Origin: JANQSS01 sp965249735
GTDB lineage: Bacteria > Bacteroidota > Bacteroidia > Chitinophagales > Saprospiraceae
NCBI GenBank assembly: GCA_965249735.1
Contig: CBDFMS010000020.1
Span: forward strand, 62,001-126,000
Length of the DNA stretch: 64,000 bases
Reading direction: 5' to 3'
The position numbers and the translations under genes were made by a program. This document shows, piece by piece, positions 55,437 through 63,963 of this stretch. Under the pieces are notes generated by a model. The model was not told the DNA's origin. It made no database searches and saw nothing but the letters and a program-made list of their open reading frames with translations. Every line of letters begins with the position of its first letter. Position 1 is the stretch's first letter.

Positions 55437-56381
55437 ATGAAAATGCTTGGCACGCACGAGACGAGAATGCTCAAAAATGACGCACTTGATCGTCAGATGG
55501 TCGAAGACGGTTACATTGTGCTTCCCTTTCTGGATAAAGCAGAGGTCCAGGAATTTAGAACGCTTTATTCTAAATGGCATCCGAATCCGCCCGAAGCCTT
55601 CTATAAGTCATATTTTGATCCAAGAATTGAATATAAGGAGGAAGTAGAGAACATGGTCATTCGGTGCTTCGAAGAGAAAATGGGTTCTTATTTTTATAAT
55701 TACCATGCTTTCGGGGGACTTTTTGTAGTGAAACCACCGACACAGGAAGGACATTTACCAATACATCAGGATTGGTCGTTTGTCGATGAAACGAAATACT
55801 GGAGCATCAACATGTGGTGCCCCCTGGAGGATGTCAATGATGCAAATGGAAATCTTGTTCTGCTGAAAGGAAGCCACCGTTTTATGGAAACTGTGCGGGG
55901 AAGCAATACACCTGACGTTTATCGCGACCATTGGAAATTAATAGAGCAGAACACGATGTCTATACCCATGAAGGCAGGAGAAGCAATTTTCTTTTTTCAT
56001 GGACTTCTACATGGATCAACCCACAATACGTCTGAAGAGGAGCGGAGATGTTTAGGATTGACACTTACTCCAAAAGAGGCCCCTCTATATTTTTATTACC
56101 TGACAAAAATGGATGAGGGAAACCGACTCGAACGATTTCAAACAGACCCTGAATTTTACATTCATTATGCCTCTCATCGCACGCTCAGGCCGGAGATGGA
56201 GGGAAAATCAATGTCATTTGAGTTTCCAAAAATTACTGAAAAGGAATTGTATGAGCGAATTGTCGGTGTTTTGGGGAAAGATAGCAAACCACCAAAACAA
56301 AGTCATCACAAGCCGACGACACACACTGATCCCTGGTGGAAAACAATAAAACGTAAAATTGCTGATTATGCCCGAATTTGA
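55437..56381 (+). CDS. PhyH-family Fe(II)/2OG oxygenase 6
   Basis: The start is the ATG at 55437 preceded by GGAGG; a TTG 12 codons upstream is less likely. The 314-residue protein has His110-x-Asp112 (IHQDWSFVDE), a distal His (LLHGSTHNT) and an Arg (ERRCLGLTL). The pattern VEDGYIVLPFLDKAEV places it in the same paralogue group as the first array, although it is about 7 kb away. This second run of three oxygenases is separated from the first by the exporter ATPase, the HxG enzyme, two radical SAM genes and an SGNH gene. The active site looks complete. Confidence 0.92.
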   Translation: MKMLGTHETRMLKNDALDRQMVEDGYIVLPFLDKAEVQEFRTLYSKWHPNPPEAFYKSYFDPRIEYKEEVENMVIRCFEEKMGSYFYNYHAFGGLFVVKPPTQEGHLPIHQDWSFVDETKYWSINMWCPLEDVNDANGNLVLLKGSHRFMETVRGSNTPDVYRDHWKLIEQNTMSIPMKAGEAIFFFHGLLHGSTHNTSEEERRCLGLTLTPKEAPLYFYYLTKMDEGNRLERFQTDPEFYIHYASHRTLRPEMEGKSMSFEFPKITEKELYERIVGVLGKDSKPPKQSHHKPTTHTDPWWKTIKRKIADYARI

Positions 56382-57354
56382 ACACATATTTAACTGGTCT
56401 CCGGCGCCAATCACGGTGATTAAGAACGAAGGCCTTCGCGACTCAATAGAACAGGAAGGATATGCCGTGGTAGATTTGATAAGCCCCGAGCGCATCGAAG
56501 AATTGCGAAAAATATATTTTGATAACCATCAAATTGAAGATCAAAATGGAGGAATGTTCTACTCCGTTTATTCTCAGGATGTAGCCTATAGAAAAAGGGT
56601 ACACGATGAGATTCTCGGAATATTAAAACCTGCTTTTGATAATCTGTTTATTGAATATAACAACGCCATTAATTTTTTTATTAACAAGTTGTCAGGCGAA
56701 CAAAGCGGATTTTCATTGCACCAGGATTCGAGTGCCGTTGATGAATTTAAGCACTCAACGCTCAGCGTGTGGATACCCTTACAAAATGTAGACGAATCCA
56801 ATGGAGCCTTATGGTTGATTGAAAAAACGCACCAGTTATTTTCCCCTTTTCGCAGCGTTTCCTTTGCACCACCTTTTGCCAATATTATTGACACCCTGGC
56901 ATCTTACTTACAACCAATACCACTGGAAGTGGGTCAGGCCTTGCTCTTTGATAGCAGGGTAGTACACACATCGGGGCAAAACACTTCTGGAGCAGATCGC
57001 ATAGCAATTGTCAGTGGAATACTTCCAAAAATGGCAGAATTCCAACTCTCATACCAGGAAACACCTAACGCCCCAATTGAATTATATAGACAAGCAAATA
57101 ACTTTTTAATAGACTATCCAAATTTTTTCCATAATTGTACAGAACGCCCTCATATCGGAACACACATTGGGGAAGCCCCTTTTATTTTCCCAAAAGTGAA
57201 AAAAGAGGATTTTGAAAGCGATTGTGCGACTCTTGGTATTCCCAAAAGAAACCTATTTAAAAGAACGCATGAGGAAACTAAATTTATCACTGAACCGACT
57301 GGAAAACCAAAACCGATTACAAGAAAGAATGTTTTCCAAAGATTGTTTTCTTAA
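56368..57354 (+). CDS. PhyH-family Fe(II)/2OG oxygenase 7
   Basis: From the ATG at 56368, 14 bases inside the previous gene, the protein has 328 residues. The iron site is His118-x-Asp120 (LHQDSSAVDE, with Ser in place of the usual Trp), a distal His (RVVHTSGQN) and an Arg (ADRIAIVSGI). It has a longer N-terminus than its paralogues (FEHIFNWSPAPITVIKNEGLRD) and a basic C-terminal tail. The motif pattern is intact, so an active oxygenase is predicted. A shift in the residue after the metal motif may change the substrate pocket relative to the HQDW members. Confidence 0.9.
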   Translation: MPEFEHIFNWSPAPITVIKNEGLRDSIEQEGYAVVDLISPERIEELRKIYFDNHQIEDQNGGMFYSVYSQDVAYRKRVHDEILGILKPAFDNLFIEYNNAINFFINKLSGEQSGFSLHQDSSAVDEFKHSTLSVWIPLQNVDESNGALWLIEKTHQLFSPFRSVSFAPPFANIIDTLASYLQPIPLEVGQALLFDSRVVHTSGQNTSGADRIAIVSGILPKMAEFQLSYQETPNAPIELYRQANNFLIDYPNFFHNCTERPHIGTHIGEAPFIFPKVKKEDFESDCATLGIPKRNLFKRTHEETKFITEPTGKPKPITRKNVFQRLFS

Positions 57355-57383
57355 GAACAGACCGCTTTTAATCTTTGAATGGA

Positions 57384-58268
57384 ATGAAAGTAGATAATTG
57401 GATTGATGTTTTTCAGAATAAGGAATTAAATAGAGCCCTCAAAAACAAGGGCATTGTCAAATTTAACTTAGAGCATTTTGACGCACGCGGTTGCGAAGCA
57501 TTTTTAAAACGAGAAGTACCGGGATATCCGGGCGACTATGAGAGCCAGTTTTACGGGAGTGTTTCGCTTGAGGAAATGGAATTAAAAAGAAAGATTCATT
57601 CGACATTGGATGAATTTGTAACGTCCCACGTGGGTCCGATGCTGACAAACCACAGATTACTCACGTACTTCTTTCTGATTAAAGGGATTGGAAACAAATC
57701 AATATTGCGATTGCATCAGGACTGGAGTATTGTTGATGAGCGGAAATATAAGGCATATAATTTATGGATACCGTTGATAAATAGTACGGTTGCGAATGGA
57801 ACGATATTTGCCTTGCCTGGCAGCCATGAATGGCCGTTGAATATTCGCGGAGCAGGTATCCCCCCAAAGTATTTGAATCATTTTGAGACGGCTAAAAAAT
57901 TCATGAAACCTTTTCGCGTAAAGGTTGGCCAGGCGCTCATTTTTAATAGCAGAGTTCTTCATTTCTCTCCTCCCAATCAAACGACAACATCGAGGACAGC
58001 AGTTATAAACAATATCGTACCTCTGGAAGCAGAAATTACCAGTTTTCATGGTCGAATGGAGAGCAATAAAACTGTGGTGAGCGAATACAAAGTCCCGGAA
58101 GATTTTTTTATACATTATGATGATTTTAATAACCAAAAAGACCATCACAACCCAATGGGCAAACTTGCAGGCGAAATTGATTATGCGAATGCGGATCTGG
58201 TGAGTGAAGAGCATTTTCACAAATTAATAAAATCAATACCGAAAAGAAAAAAATGGCTGTTTTTTTGA
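57384..58268 (+). CDS. PhyH-family Fe(II)/2OG oxygenase 8
   Basis: The ATG at 57384 gives 294 residues; a TTG three codons earlier is less likely. The metal motif is His111-x-Asp113 (LHQDWSIVDE), the distal His lies in RVLHFSPPN and the Arg in TSRTAVINNI. Its N-terminal half (VKFNLEHFDARGCEAFLKREVPGYPGDYESQFYG) departs from the PFLxExEV pattern of the other members, so this is the most divergent in the series. It ends the second oxygenase run, 12 bases before the UbiA-like gene. Confidence 0.9.
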   Translation: MKVDNWIDVFQNKELNRALKNKGIVKFNLEHFDARGCEAFLKREVPGYPGDYESQFYGSVSLEEMELKRKIHSTLDEFVTSHVGPMLTNHRLLTYFFLIKGIGNKSILRLHQDWSIVDERKYKAYNLWIPLINSTVANGTIFALPGSHEWPLNIRGAGIPPKYLNHFETAKKFMKPFRVKVGQALIFNSRVLHFSPPNQTTTSRTAVINNIVPLEAEITSFHGRMESNKTVVSEYKVPEDFFIHYDDFNNQKDHHNPMGKLAGEIDYANADLVSEEHFHKLIKSIPKRKKWLFF

Positions 58269-58280
58269 GCCACACGAAAG

Positions 58281-59540
58281 ATGGAGTCGTTTTTTAAATT
58301 ATTCGCAGAAAAGCTAAGATTGAGTAACCCTTGGCGCTACAAGGCACCGTTACTCATGGCCATCCCATATTTTCTGCTGGTCATGTCGGATGTGAGCACC
58401 TTGGTTGCGCTGAAATTTATTTGGCTTTCGTATCTCACCATCGTGGGTATTGCGGGAATTGGCTATTTGATAAATGATTATGCAGACCGTGAAAAAGACG
58501 CGTTGGCCGGGAAGGCAAACGCGTTGATTGGTATGAAAAAGTCAAAAATCAGGTTATTATTTATTCTTTTTCTAATGTTGGCTATTATACCATGGGTTTT
58601 CTTCCCAACAACTATATGGAGTCTGTTTTTGCTACTGCTGGAGTTGCTATTGTTTGCTGTTTATTCACTTCCACCATTTAGATTAAAAGAAAGGGGCTTG
58701 GCCGGAGTCGTGAATGATGCCTTGTATGCACATGTTGTACCTGCCATGCTGGCGGCCTATACCTTTTGGCTCATTGGAGGAATGAACATGTCCAGGTTAG
58801 TCAGTTTGTTGGCAATTCTTGTCTTGTGGCAGGGCGCAATGGGGCTCCGGAATATATTATTGCACCAAATGAAAGATGGGCGACACGATGTTGCATCAGG
58901 AACCCGAACGATGGTCACAACCAAAGGTGTTGACAAAATTGAGAAATTGACAAAAGGGTTCTTAGTTATTGAGATATTATTTTTTCTGTTGTTTTGTTTT
59001 ACTTTTCGAGATGTCTTACCTCTGCTTTCTGTTGTCCTTGTAGCTTTTTGGAGTTTTAGATGGTGGGATAACTATGTGAGAAAGTTATCTAAGGATAAAG
59101 TCAAAATTAATTTTTTGGCACATTATTATCTTGATGATTTTTATATTCGGGTTTTTCCTCTAATTATTATTTTTCATTTGATTCCGACTAATCTGGATGT
59201 GATACCCATTTTGGTCTCGCACATTGTTTTATTTCCCAATGTCATAAAGACGCTCATGGCAAAAATGTTTTGGTGGGTATTCAGTAAGTTGCCACCCTGG
59301 GTGCAACGCGTGTTTTCTGGCCACAAGCTGACTACGTCAATCCTGTTTCATATGATCTTGGTTTGCATTTACATGGGGGTCATAGGATGTGCGTACAGTG
59401 TCGTCACGGATTATTTTAATGAACCATTTGCCACGGATTATTTCTTTTCCAAAAGCTTGCAAGCCTTGGGTGTTGCAGTAATTATACATAGTTATTTCTT
59501 TTCACTCGCCTGGAAAAACCCCGAATCGATTAAGACATAA
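58281..59540 (+). CDS. UbiA-family integral membrane prenyl/polyprenyl transferase
   Basis: This 419-residue polytopic protein has about ten hydrophobic segments. Both Asp-rich motifs of UbiA enzymes are present: Asn65-Asp66-x2-Asp69-x3-Asp73 (NDYADREKD) and HQMKDGRHD with Asp199 and Asp203. The family moves an isoprenoid chain onto an acceptor. In glycan loci a subgroup acts as polyprenyl-phosphate phosphoribosyltransferase, making decaprenyl-phosphoryl pentose donors, which would fit this context. Longer than a typical ~300-residue UbiA, it has a C-terminal half (~290-419) with further helices. Prenylation of another substrate cannot be excluded. Confidence 0.82.
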   Translation: MESFFKLFAEKLRLSNPWRYKAPLLMAIPYFLLVMSDVSTLVALKFIWLSYLTIVGIAGIGYLINDYADREKDALAGKANALIGMKKSKIRLLFILFLMLAIIPWVFFPTTIWSLFLLLLELLLFAVYSLPPFRLKERGLAGVVNDALYAHVVPAMLAAYTFWLIGGMNMSRLVSLLAILVLWQGAMGLRNILLHQMKDGRHDVASGTRTMVTTKGVDKIEKLTKGFLVIEILFFLLFCFTFRDVLPLLSVVLVAFWSFRWWDNYVRKLSKDKVKINFLAHYYLDDFYIRVFPLIIIFHLIPTNLDVIPILVSHIVLFPNVIKTLMAKMFWWVFSKLPPWVQRVFSGHKLTTSILFHMILVCIYMGVIGCAYSVVTDYFNEPFATDYFFSKSLQALGVAVIIHSYFFSLAWKNPESIKT

Positions 59541-59574
59541 TGTAAAATTAAATGAATTAAACAACTACTTCCCG

Positions 59575-60696
59575 GTGATAGCACTTGTAACAGATAAAAT
59601 AAATCAATATTCAGAAACATTCATTCACAACCAGATAAAATTTCTGAAAGGAAATGTATTGGTTTTAGGTGATGGTTATATTTCTGAGAAATTCAGTGAG
59701 GACAGAGGGGCTACGTGGAATACGGTTTCCCGGGAAAGTAAAAAGCGTTTTTGGTTATTGAGGAAACAGAAATTATCACAGGAAGACAGCATCGTTCACC
59801 TGCTTAAATCTAAACATGTGGATGTTGTGCTGGCTCAATTCGGCCCCGTTGGCGTCGCATGGATGCCGATTTGCAAAAGGGCAGATATTCCATTGATTGT
59901 GCATTTTCATGGATTTGACGCTTACCGGTCTGATATTTTATCTTCCGTTGGATTGCGATATCCTGAATTGTTCAAGCAAGCTGCGGCTATCATCGTGGTG
60001 TCTCATCATATGGGGAGGCAACTCGTCAATTTGGGCTGCCTGCCTGAAAAACTAAATTTCATTCCATATGGTGTCGATATCGATTTTTTCACACCCGGTA
60101 ATGAACCGTCTCAACCGCAACTGCTTGCCTGTGGCCGTTTTGTCGCTAAGAAAAACCCAATAAAGACGATTGAAGCGTTCAATCTGGCGAAGAAAGTAAT
60201 TCCCAATCTCCAACTAACCATGATCGGTGATGGTCCATTGCTTGAAGCTAGTAAGAATAAGGTGGATGATCTGGATTTGAATGATAGTGTGCGTTTTGCA
60301 GGCGTGTGTTTACCGGAGGAAGTCCGTGACATCATGCGGGATTCAATGATTTTCATTCAACACTCCTGCATTGATGATAACGGCGATGCTGAGGGGCTGC
60401 CATTAGCCATTTTGGAAGCAGGCGCCTGTGGACTTCCCGTGGTTTCTACAAAACACACTGGCATCCCCGACACCGTGATCGATGGACAAACCGGATTCCT
60501 TGTTGCTGAAGGAGACACGAAAAGTATGGCAGAAAAAATCACAAGATTAGTTTGGCAGAAGGAAGAACGCCGTCGCATGCGGAAAGCGGCCCGTAAGCAA
60601 ATAAGGACGCGGTTTGCACGCACAATATACTTATCAACACTGGATAAGCTTATTGCACGAGTCGTTAGTCGTCAAGCGGAAGTAAAGGAAAGCTAG
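59575..60696 (+). CDS. GT4 family glycosyltransferase
   Basis: This 373-residue glycosyltransferase with two Rossmann domains (GT-B) starts with a GTG at 59575; the nearest ATGs upstream are followed at once by stops. The C-terminal domain shows LLACGRFVAKKNPIKTIEAF (~185-204) and the nucleotide-sugar EAGACGLPVVSTKHTGIPDTV (~282-302), the EX7E region of GT4 enzymes. The opening LVTDKINQYSETFIHNQIKFL is typical of colanic acid/WcaL-type transferases. It is retaining and cytoplasmic; sugar donor unknown. It follows the UbiA gene by 34 bases. Confidence 0.92.
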   Translation: MIALVTDKINQYSETFIHNQIKFLKGNVLVLGDGYISEKFSEDRGATWNTVSRESKKRFWLLRKQKLSQEDSIVHLLKSKHVDVVLAQFGPVGVAWMPICKRADIPLIVHFHGFDAYRSDILSSVGLRYPELFKQAAAIIVVSHHMGRQLVNLGCLPEKLNFIPYGVDIDFFTPGNEPSQPQLLACGRFVAKKNPIKTIEAFNLAKKVIPNLQLTMIGDGPLLEASKNKVDDLDLNDSVRFAGVCLPEEVRDIMRDSMIFIQHSCIDDNGDAEGLPLAILEAGACGLPVVSTKHTGIPDTVIDGQTGFLVAEGDTKSMAEKITRLVWQKEERRRMRKAARKQIRTRFARTIYLSTLDKLIARVVSRQAEVKES

Positions 60697-60790
60697 ATTC
60701 CTGAATTGAAGGAGATGTGGTATTCCGGACTGTCGGCGGATACAAAAAGCTAAAAAGTACTATTTTCAGATTCAGAAAAAGGAATATGGC

Positions 60791-61768
60791 ATGAGAAAAG
60801 CACTAGTGTTAGGAGCAGGCGGCTTCATCGGATCACATCTTGTCAGAGAACTTGTCGCTGACGGATATTTTGTGCGGGGTGTCGACTTGAAGTATCCCGA
60901 GTTTTCCAAATCATTGGCCCAGGAATTTATAATTGGTGATCTGAGAAACCCTGAACTTTGTAATAAAGTAATTACGGCTGACCTGGACGAAATTTATCAG
61001 CTAGCGGCTGACATGGGCGGTGCCGGATATTTATTTACTGGAGAAAATGACTTTGACGTCATGCATAATTCAGCCCTGATCAATTTAAATGTATGCCAGG
61101 AAGCCCTGCTAAAGAAAATACCGATGCTATTTTATTCGTCATCAGCATGTATTTATCCAAAAATTAATCAACAAGACCCACGATCACCTAATTGTAGAGA
61201 AGATAGTGCTTACCCGGCGGATCCGGATAGTGAATATGGATGGGAAAAGTTATTTAGTGAGCGTCTTTATTTGAATGCGAACAAGAATTATGGTCTGAAT
61301 GTTCGAATAGCACGTTTTCACAACGTCTATGGGATGGAAAACACCTATACGGGAGGAAAAGAAAAAGCACCTGCAGCGGTCTGCCGAAAAATAGCAGAAG
61401 CAGAGGACAACGGTACGGTTGAAATTTGGGGAAGCGGTGAGCAAACACGTTCTTTTTTATTCGTTGAGGACTGTATCGATGGTGTTCGCAAATTTGTCAA
61501 ATCAGATTTTACAGGCCCCGTCAATATCGGATCCGAAGAAATGGTCTCCATTAACCAACTCGTGGAGTTGGTGGCTTCATTTACCAATAAGAATATTGTC
61601 ATAAAGCACGTTGACGGACCCATCGGGGTTCTGGGTAGAAATTCAAATAATGATCTTGCCCGACACCATTTTAATTGGTCGCCCAAGCATACGTTGGCCA
61701 AGGGAATGAGTCAAATGTATCGATGGATTGAACGTGAAATATTACAACAACAAAAAGTAGTGTTGTAA
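60791..61768 (+). CDS. SDR-type sugar-nucleotide epimerase, GDP-mannose 3,5-epimerase-like
   Basis: This 325-residue extended SDR enzyme has the NAD-binding GAGGFIGSH at 8-16, the catalytic SSSAC (116-120) and Tyr149-x3-Lys153 (YGWEK). The blocks AADMGGAGYL, SSSACIYP and RFHNVYG closely resemble GDP-mannose 3,5-epimerase, where the cysteine and lysine act as acid/base pair; here Cys120 is kept. That enzyme makes GDP-L-galactose, so L-galactose or a related sugar could be in the glycan. It begins 94 bases after the GT4 gene and ends 2 bases before the next SGNH gene. Assignment to that exact reaction is inferred from the motifs. Confidence 0.85.
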   Translation: MRKALVLGAGGFIGSHLVRELVADGYFVRGVDLKYPEFSKSLAQEFIIGDLRNPELCNKVITADLDEIYQLAADMGGAGYLFTGENDFDVMHNSALINLNVCQEALLKKIPMLFYSSSACIYPKINQQDPRSPNCREDSAYPADPDSEYGWEKLFSERLYLNANKNYGLNVRIARFHNVYGMENTYTGGKEKAPAAVCRKIAEAEDNGTVEIWGSGEQTRSFLFVEDCIDGVRKFVKSDFTGPVNIGSEEMVSINQLVELVASFTNKNIVIKHVDGPIGVLGRNSNNDLARHHFNWSPKHTLAKGMSQMYRWIEREILQQQKVVL

Positions 61769-61770
61769 AA

Positions 61771-62883
61771 ATGACTGACCGGCAAACGCACCATATTTCA
61801 AAGTCCAAACTTTGGACTGGTCGGGGAATTATATTTTTTATATTATTGGTTTTGTTAGAATTTGTGTTGAGAGGGATGGGCTTCCATCCTGGATATGTTG
61901 GAGCTGGTATCGGTGAGTATCTGGACTTTAAATTAGTGGACAGCCTCGTCGTCTATACTGATTTAATTGCCGATGAAAATGGTATGTATCGAGCAGACTT
62001 CAATCATCCCAATATTTTCGATGGCAATACAGAAATAAAAATAAATTCAGATGGATTTCGCGATGAAGAATTTAAAACGAATATAGAAGACAAGCCGACA
62101 GTCTTACTTATCGGTGATTCATTTTGCTGGGGAGGAAATGCCCGGCCGATCACCAAAAGCTTTGCGGAATTGCTTGAATTTGAAGGATATCATGTCTATA
62201 ATACCGGGATTCCAGGAGTAGGACCACCACAATACCAAAAAGTAGCCGAGGAATATATCTCCAAGCTGAACCCTGACCACGTCGTCGTCGCTTTTTATAT
62301 GGCAAACGACGTCATGAATCGTGATATCAAATTACATCCAGGGGCCAACAGGTATCATCGGACAAATGCCGGTTGGCTGGACCCATATATTGATGGCGAC
62401 CATATAAGAGATCCAAAGGAGTGTTACCAATATTTTGAAAAACGGTTTACTATTCCCGAAAACGCGGATTTTATAAACTACCTATCGTCAAAAACAGTGA
62501 TTTCAACACAAGTTTGGAGCCTGTTTAAAAAATTAAATTTAGTGCCAAACGCCGATCATCCGGATGTCACACACCGGAAAAATAATAACCCATTTCCATC
62601 TTTGGACAAACCTGTATCATATGAATACCTTAAGGCCATACAAGCGTTGTGCATGACGCACAATTCCACATTTGACCTTTGCATCATCCCTGTTCATTCA
62701 ATGCGTGAAGATAGAATTAAGCTGGATCACCCGGACCTGCTCAAAGACTTAACTTACCATTGGCCACAAAATTTGAAACGGGATGACTATCATGGACCTC
62801 CTGACGGTCATTTTAATAACAAAGGGCATGAGAAGTATGCCAAATTCTTAGCGGAAGTATTGAAAAACAATCGTACTAATTAA
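61771..62883 (+). CDS. Second membrane-anchored SGNH-type protein
   Basis: This 370-residue protein has one helix (~17-36) and an external SGNH domain. The nucleophile is Ser117 in LLIGDSFCWGG, and the catalytic Asp345 and His347 lie in PPDGHFNNKGH. The middle NTGIPGVGPPQYQ and FYMANDVMNRD provide the Gly and Asn oxyanion blocks. It resembles the AlgX/AlgJ-like O-acetyltransferase group more closely than does the SGNH gene at 54328. It may add or remove acetyl groups on the exported glycan. It directly follows the epimerase and is followed at once by the next glycosyltransferase. Confidence 0.8.
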   Translation: MTDRQTHHISKSKLWTGRGIIFFILLVLLEFVLRGMGFHPGYVGAGIGEYLDFKLVDSLVVYTDLIADENGMYRADFNHPNIFDGNTEIKINSDGFRDEEFKTNIEDKPTVLLIGDSFCWGGNARPITKSFAELLEFEGYHVYNTGIPGVGPPQYQKVAEEYISKLNPDHVVVAFYMANDVMNRDIKLHPGANRYHRTNAGWLDPYIDGDHIRDPKECYQYFEKRFTIPENADFINYLSSKTVISTQVWSLFKKLNLVPNADHPDVTHRKNNNPFPSLDKPVSYEYLKAIQALCMTHNSTFDLCIIPVHSMREDRIKLDHPDLLKDLTYHWPQNLKRDDYHGPPDGHFNNKGHEKYAKFLAEVLKNNRTN

Positions 62884-63948
62884 TTGCCTGAAAACAAACC
62901 ACATATCAGTATTGTCGTCAGTGGCCGAAATGACAATTATGGTGGTGACTTCTATGCTCGCTTGCAAAACCAGGTGTCGTCCACGGCCTTTTTGGCAAAG
63001 AAATTTAAAGTAGTGGTTGAATATGTGCTTGTTAATTACAACCCGGTATCAAACAGACCATCACTTAGAGATGAAATTGAATGGCCGAATAACAATCCCT
63101 ATTTCATTCTCAATCTAATCACAATTCCTGCAACTGTTCATGAAATATTAATTAAACAGAATATACGCAAACCGATACCTCTATTTGAATTTATCGCAAA
63201 GAATGCGGGCATTCGAAATAGCCGGGGGGACTTTATATTGACGACAAATGCAGATATTATTTTTGATCCTGGTATTTTTTCCTTTTTAGCTCAAACAAAA
63301 CTGAAAAAAAATACACTTTACCGTTGCAACAGGCTTGATTATTCGGTCACCGAACCATTTGATTTTGAACGACCCCGAATGTATTTCAAAAAATTACGAA
63401 AACATGTATTTAAATATTTTTTAAGGGGGCTCACATACGAATGGCATTCAAACCTACCTTTTGATTTGAAATATGGTTTGTTACGCGTTCTAAACCACAT
63501 GAAGTTTTTGACAAGAAAGGCTATCCGGGCATGTAATCCAATCCTGGAATCGATCAATATGGATTCTTGGCAGCTGCCGCCGGAGTCGTTTTATTATAGC
63601 AATGCGAGTGGTGATTTTTTACTCATCGATCGCGATTGGTATTATAAAGTACGGGGATTTCCGGAAGATACCTACATCTCAACCCATACCGACTCATTAC
63701 TCGTGGCTTATGCGCATGTGGATGGATTACCAACGGTGCTGATTCCCGGCGCTGTGTATCACCAGGAACATGGACGACGGTTCAAATTTGATACAGGAAT
63801 GGGAGATGCTGACATGAAACGGATGTATAAACGTCTACAAAAGGAAATCTTTGTTATGAATGATTGGCAGAAAATATGGATTCACAATGATGAATTCTGG
63901 GGCTTGGAACAATATAAAAATACCTTTACTAACTTCATGAAGCCATAA
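62884..63948 (+). CDS. Glycosyltransferase-like protein (GT-A fold)
   Basis: The 354-residue protein starts at a TTG directly after the previous stop codon. It opens with PHISIVVSGRNDNYGGDFYARLQNQV and has the nucleotide/metal motif LTTNADIIFDPGI (NAD in the DxD position), features of GT-A proteins. Residues ~200-240 are less typical, and the later part has VYHQEHGRRFKF, which recalls the catalytic-base region of GT2/GT27-like enzymes. It has no membrane segments. The donor is unknown. It is the last complete gene before the window edge. Confidence 0.78.
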   Translation: MPENKPHISIVVSGRNDNYGGDFYARLQNQVSSTAFLAKKFKVVVEYVLVNYNPVSNRPSLRDEIEWPNNNPYFILNLITIPATVHEILIKQNIRKPIPLFEFIAKNAGIRNSRGDFILTTNADIIFDPGIFSFLAQTKLKKNTLYRCNRLDYSVTEPFDFERPRMYFKKLRKHVFKYFLRGLTYEWHSNLPFDLKYGLLRVLNHMKFLTRKAIRACNPILESINMDSWQLPPESFYYSNASGDFLLIDRDWYYKVRGFPEDTYISTHTDSLLVAYAHVDGLPTVLIPGAVYHQEHGRRFKFDTGMGDADMKRMYKRLQKEIFVMNDWQKIWIHNDEFWGLEQYKNTFTNFMKP

Positions 63949-63963
63949 AAGTGAATCCTTGGT

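Noticed and set aside
57627..57632. CACGTG core as a further parS site
   Set aside because: Flanking bases differ from the consensus at most positions; coding sequence of an oxygenase.
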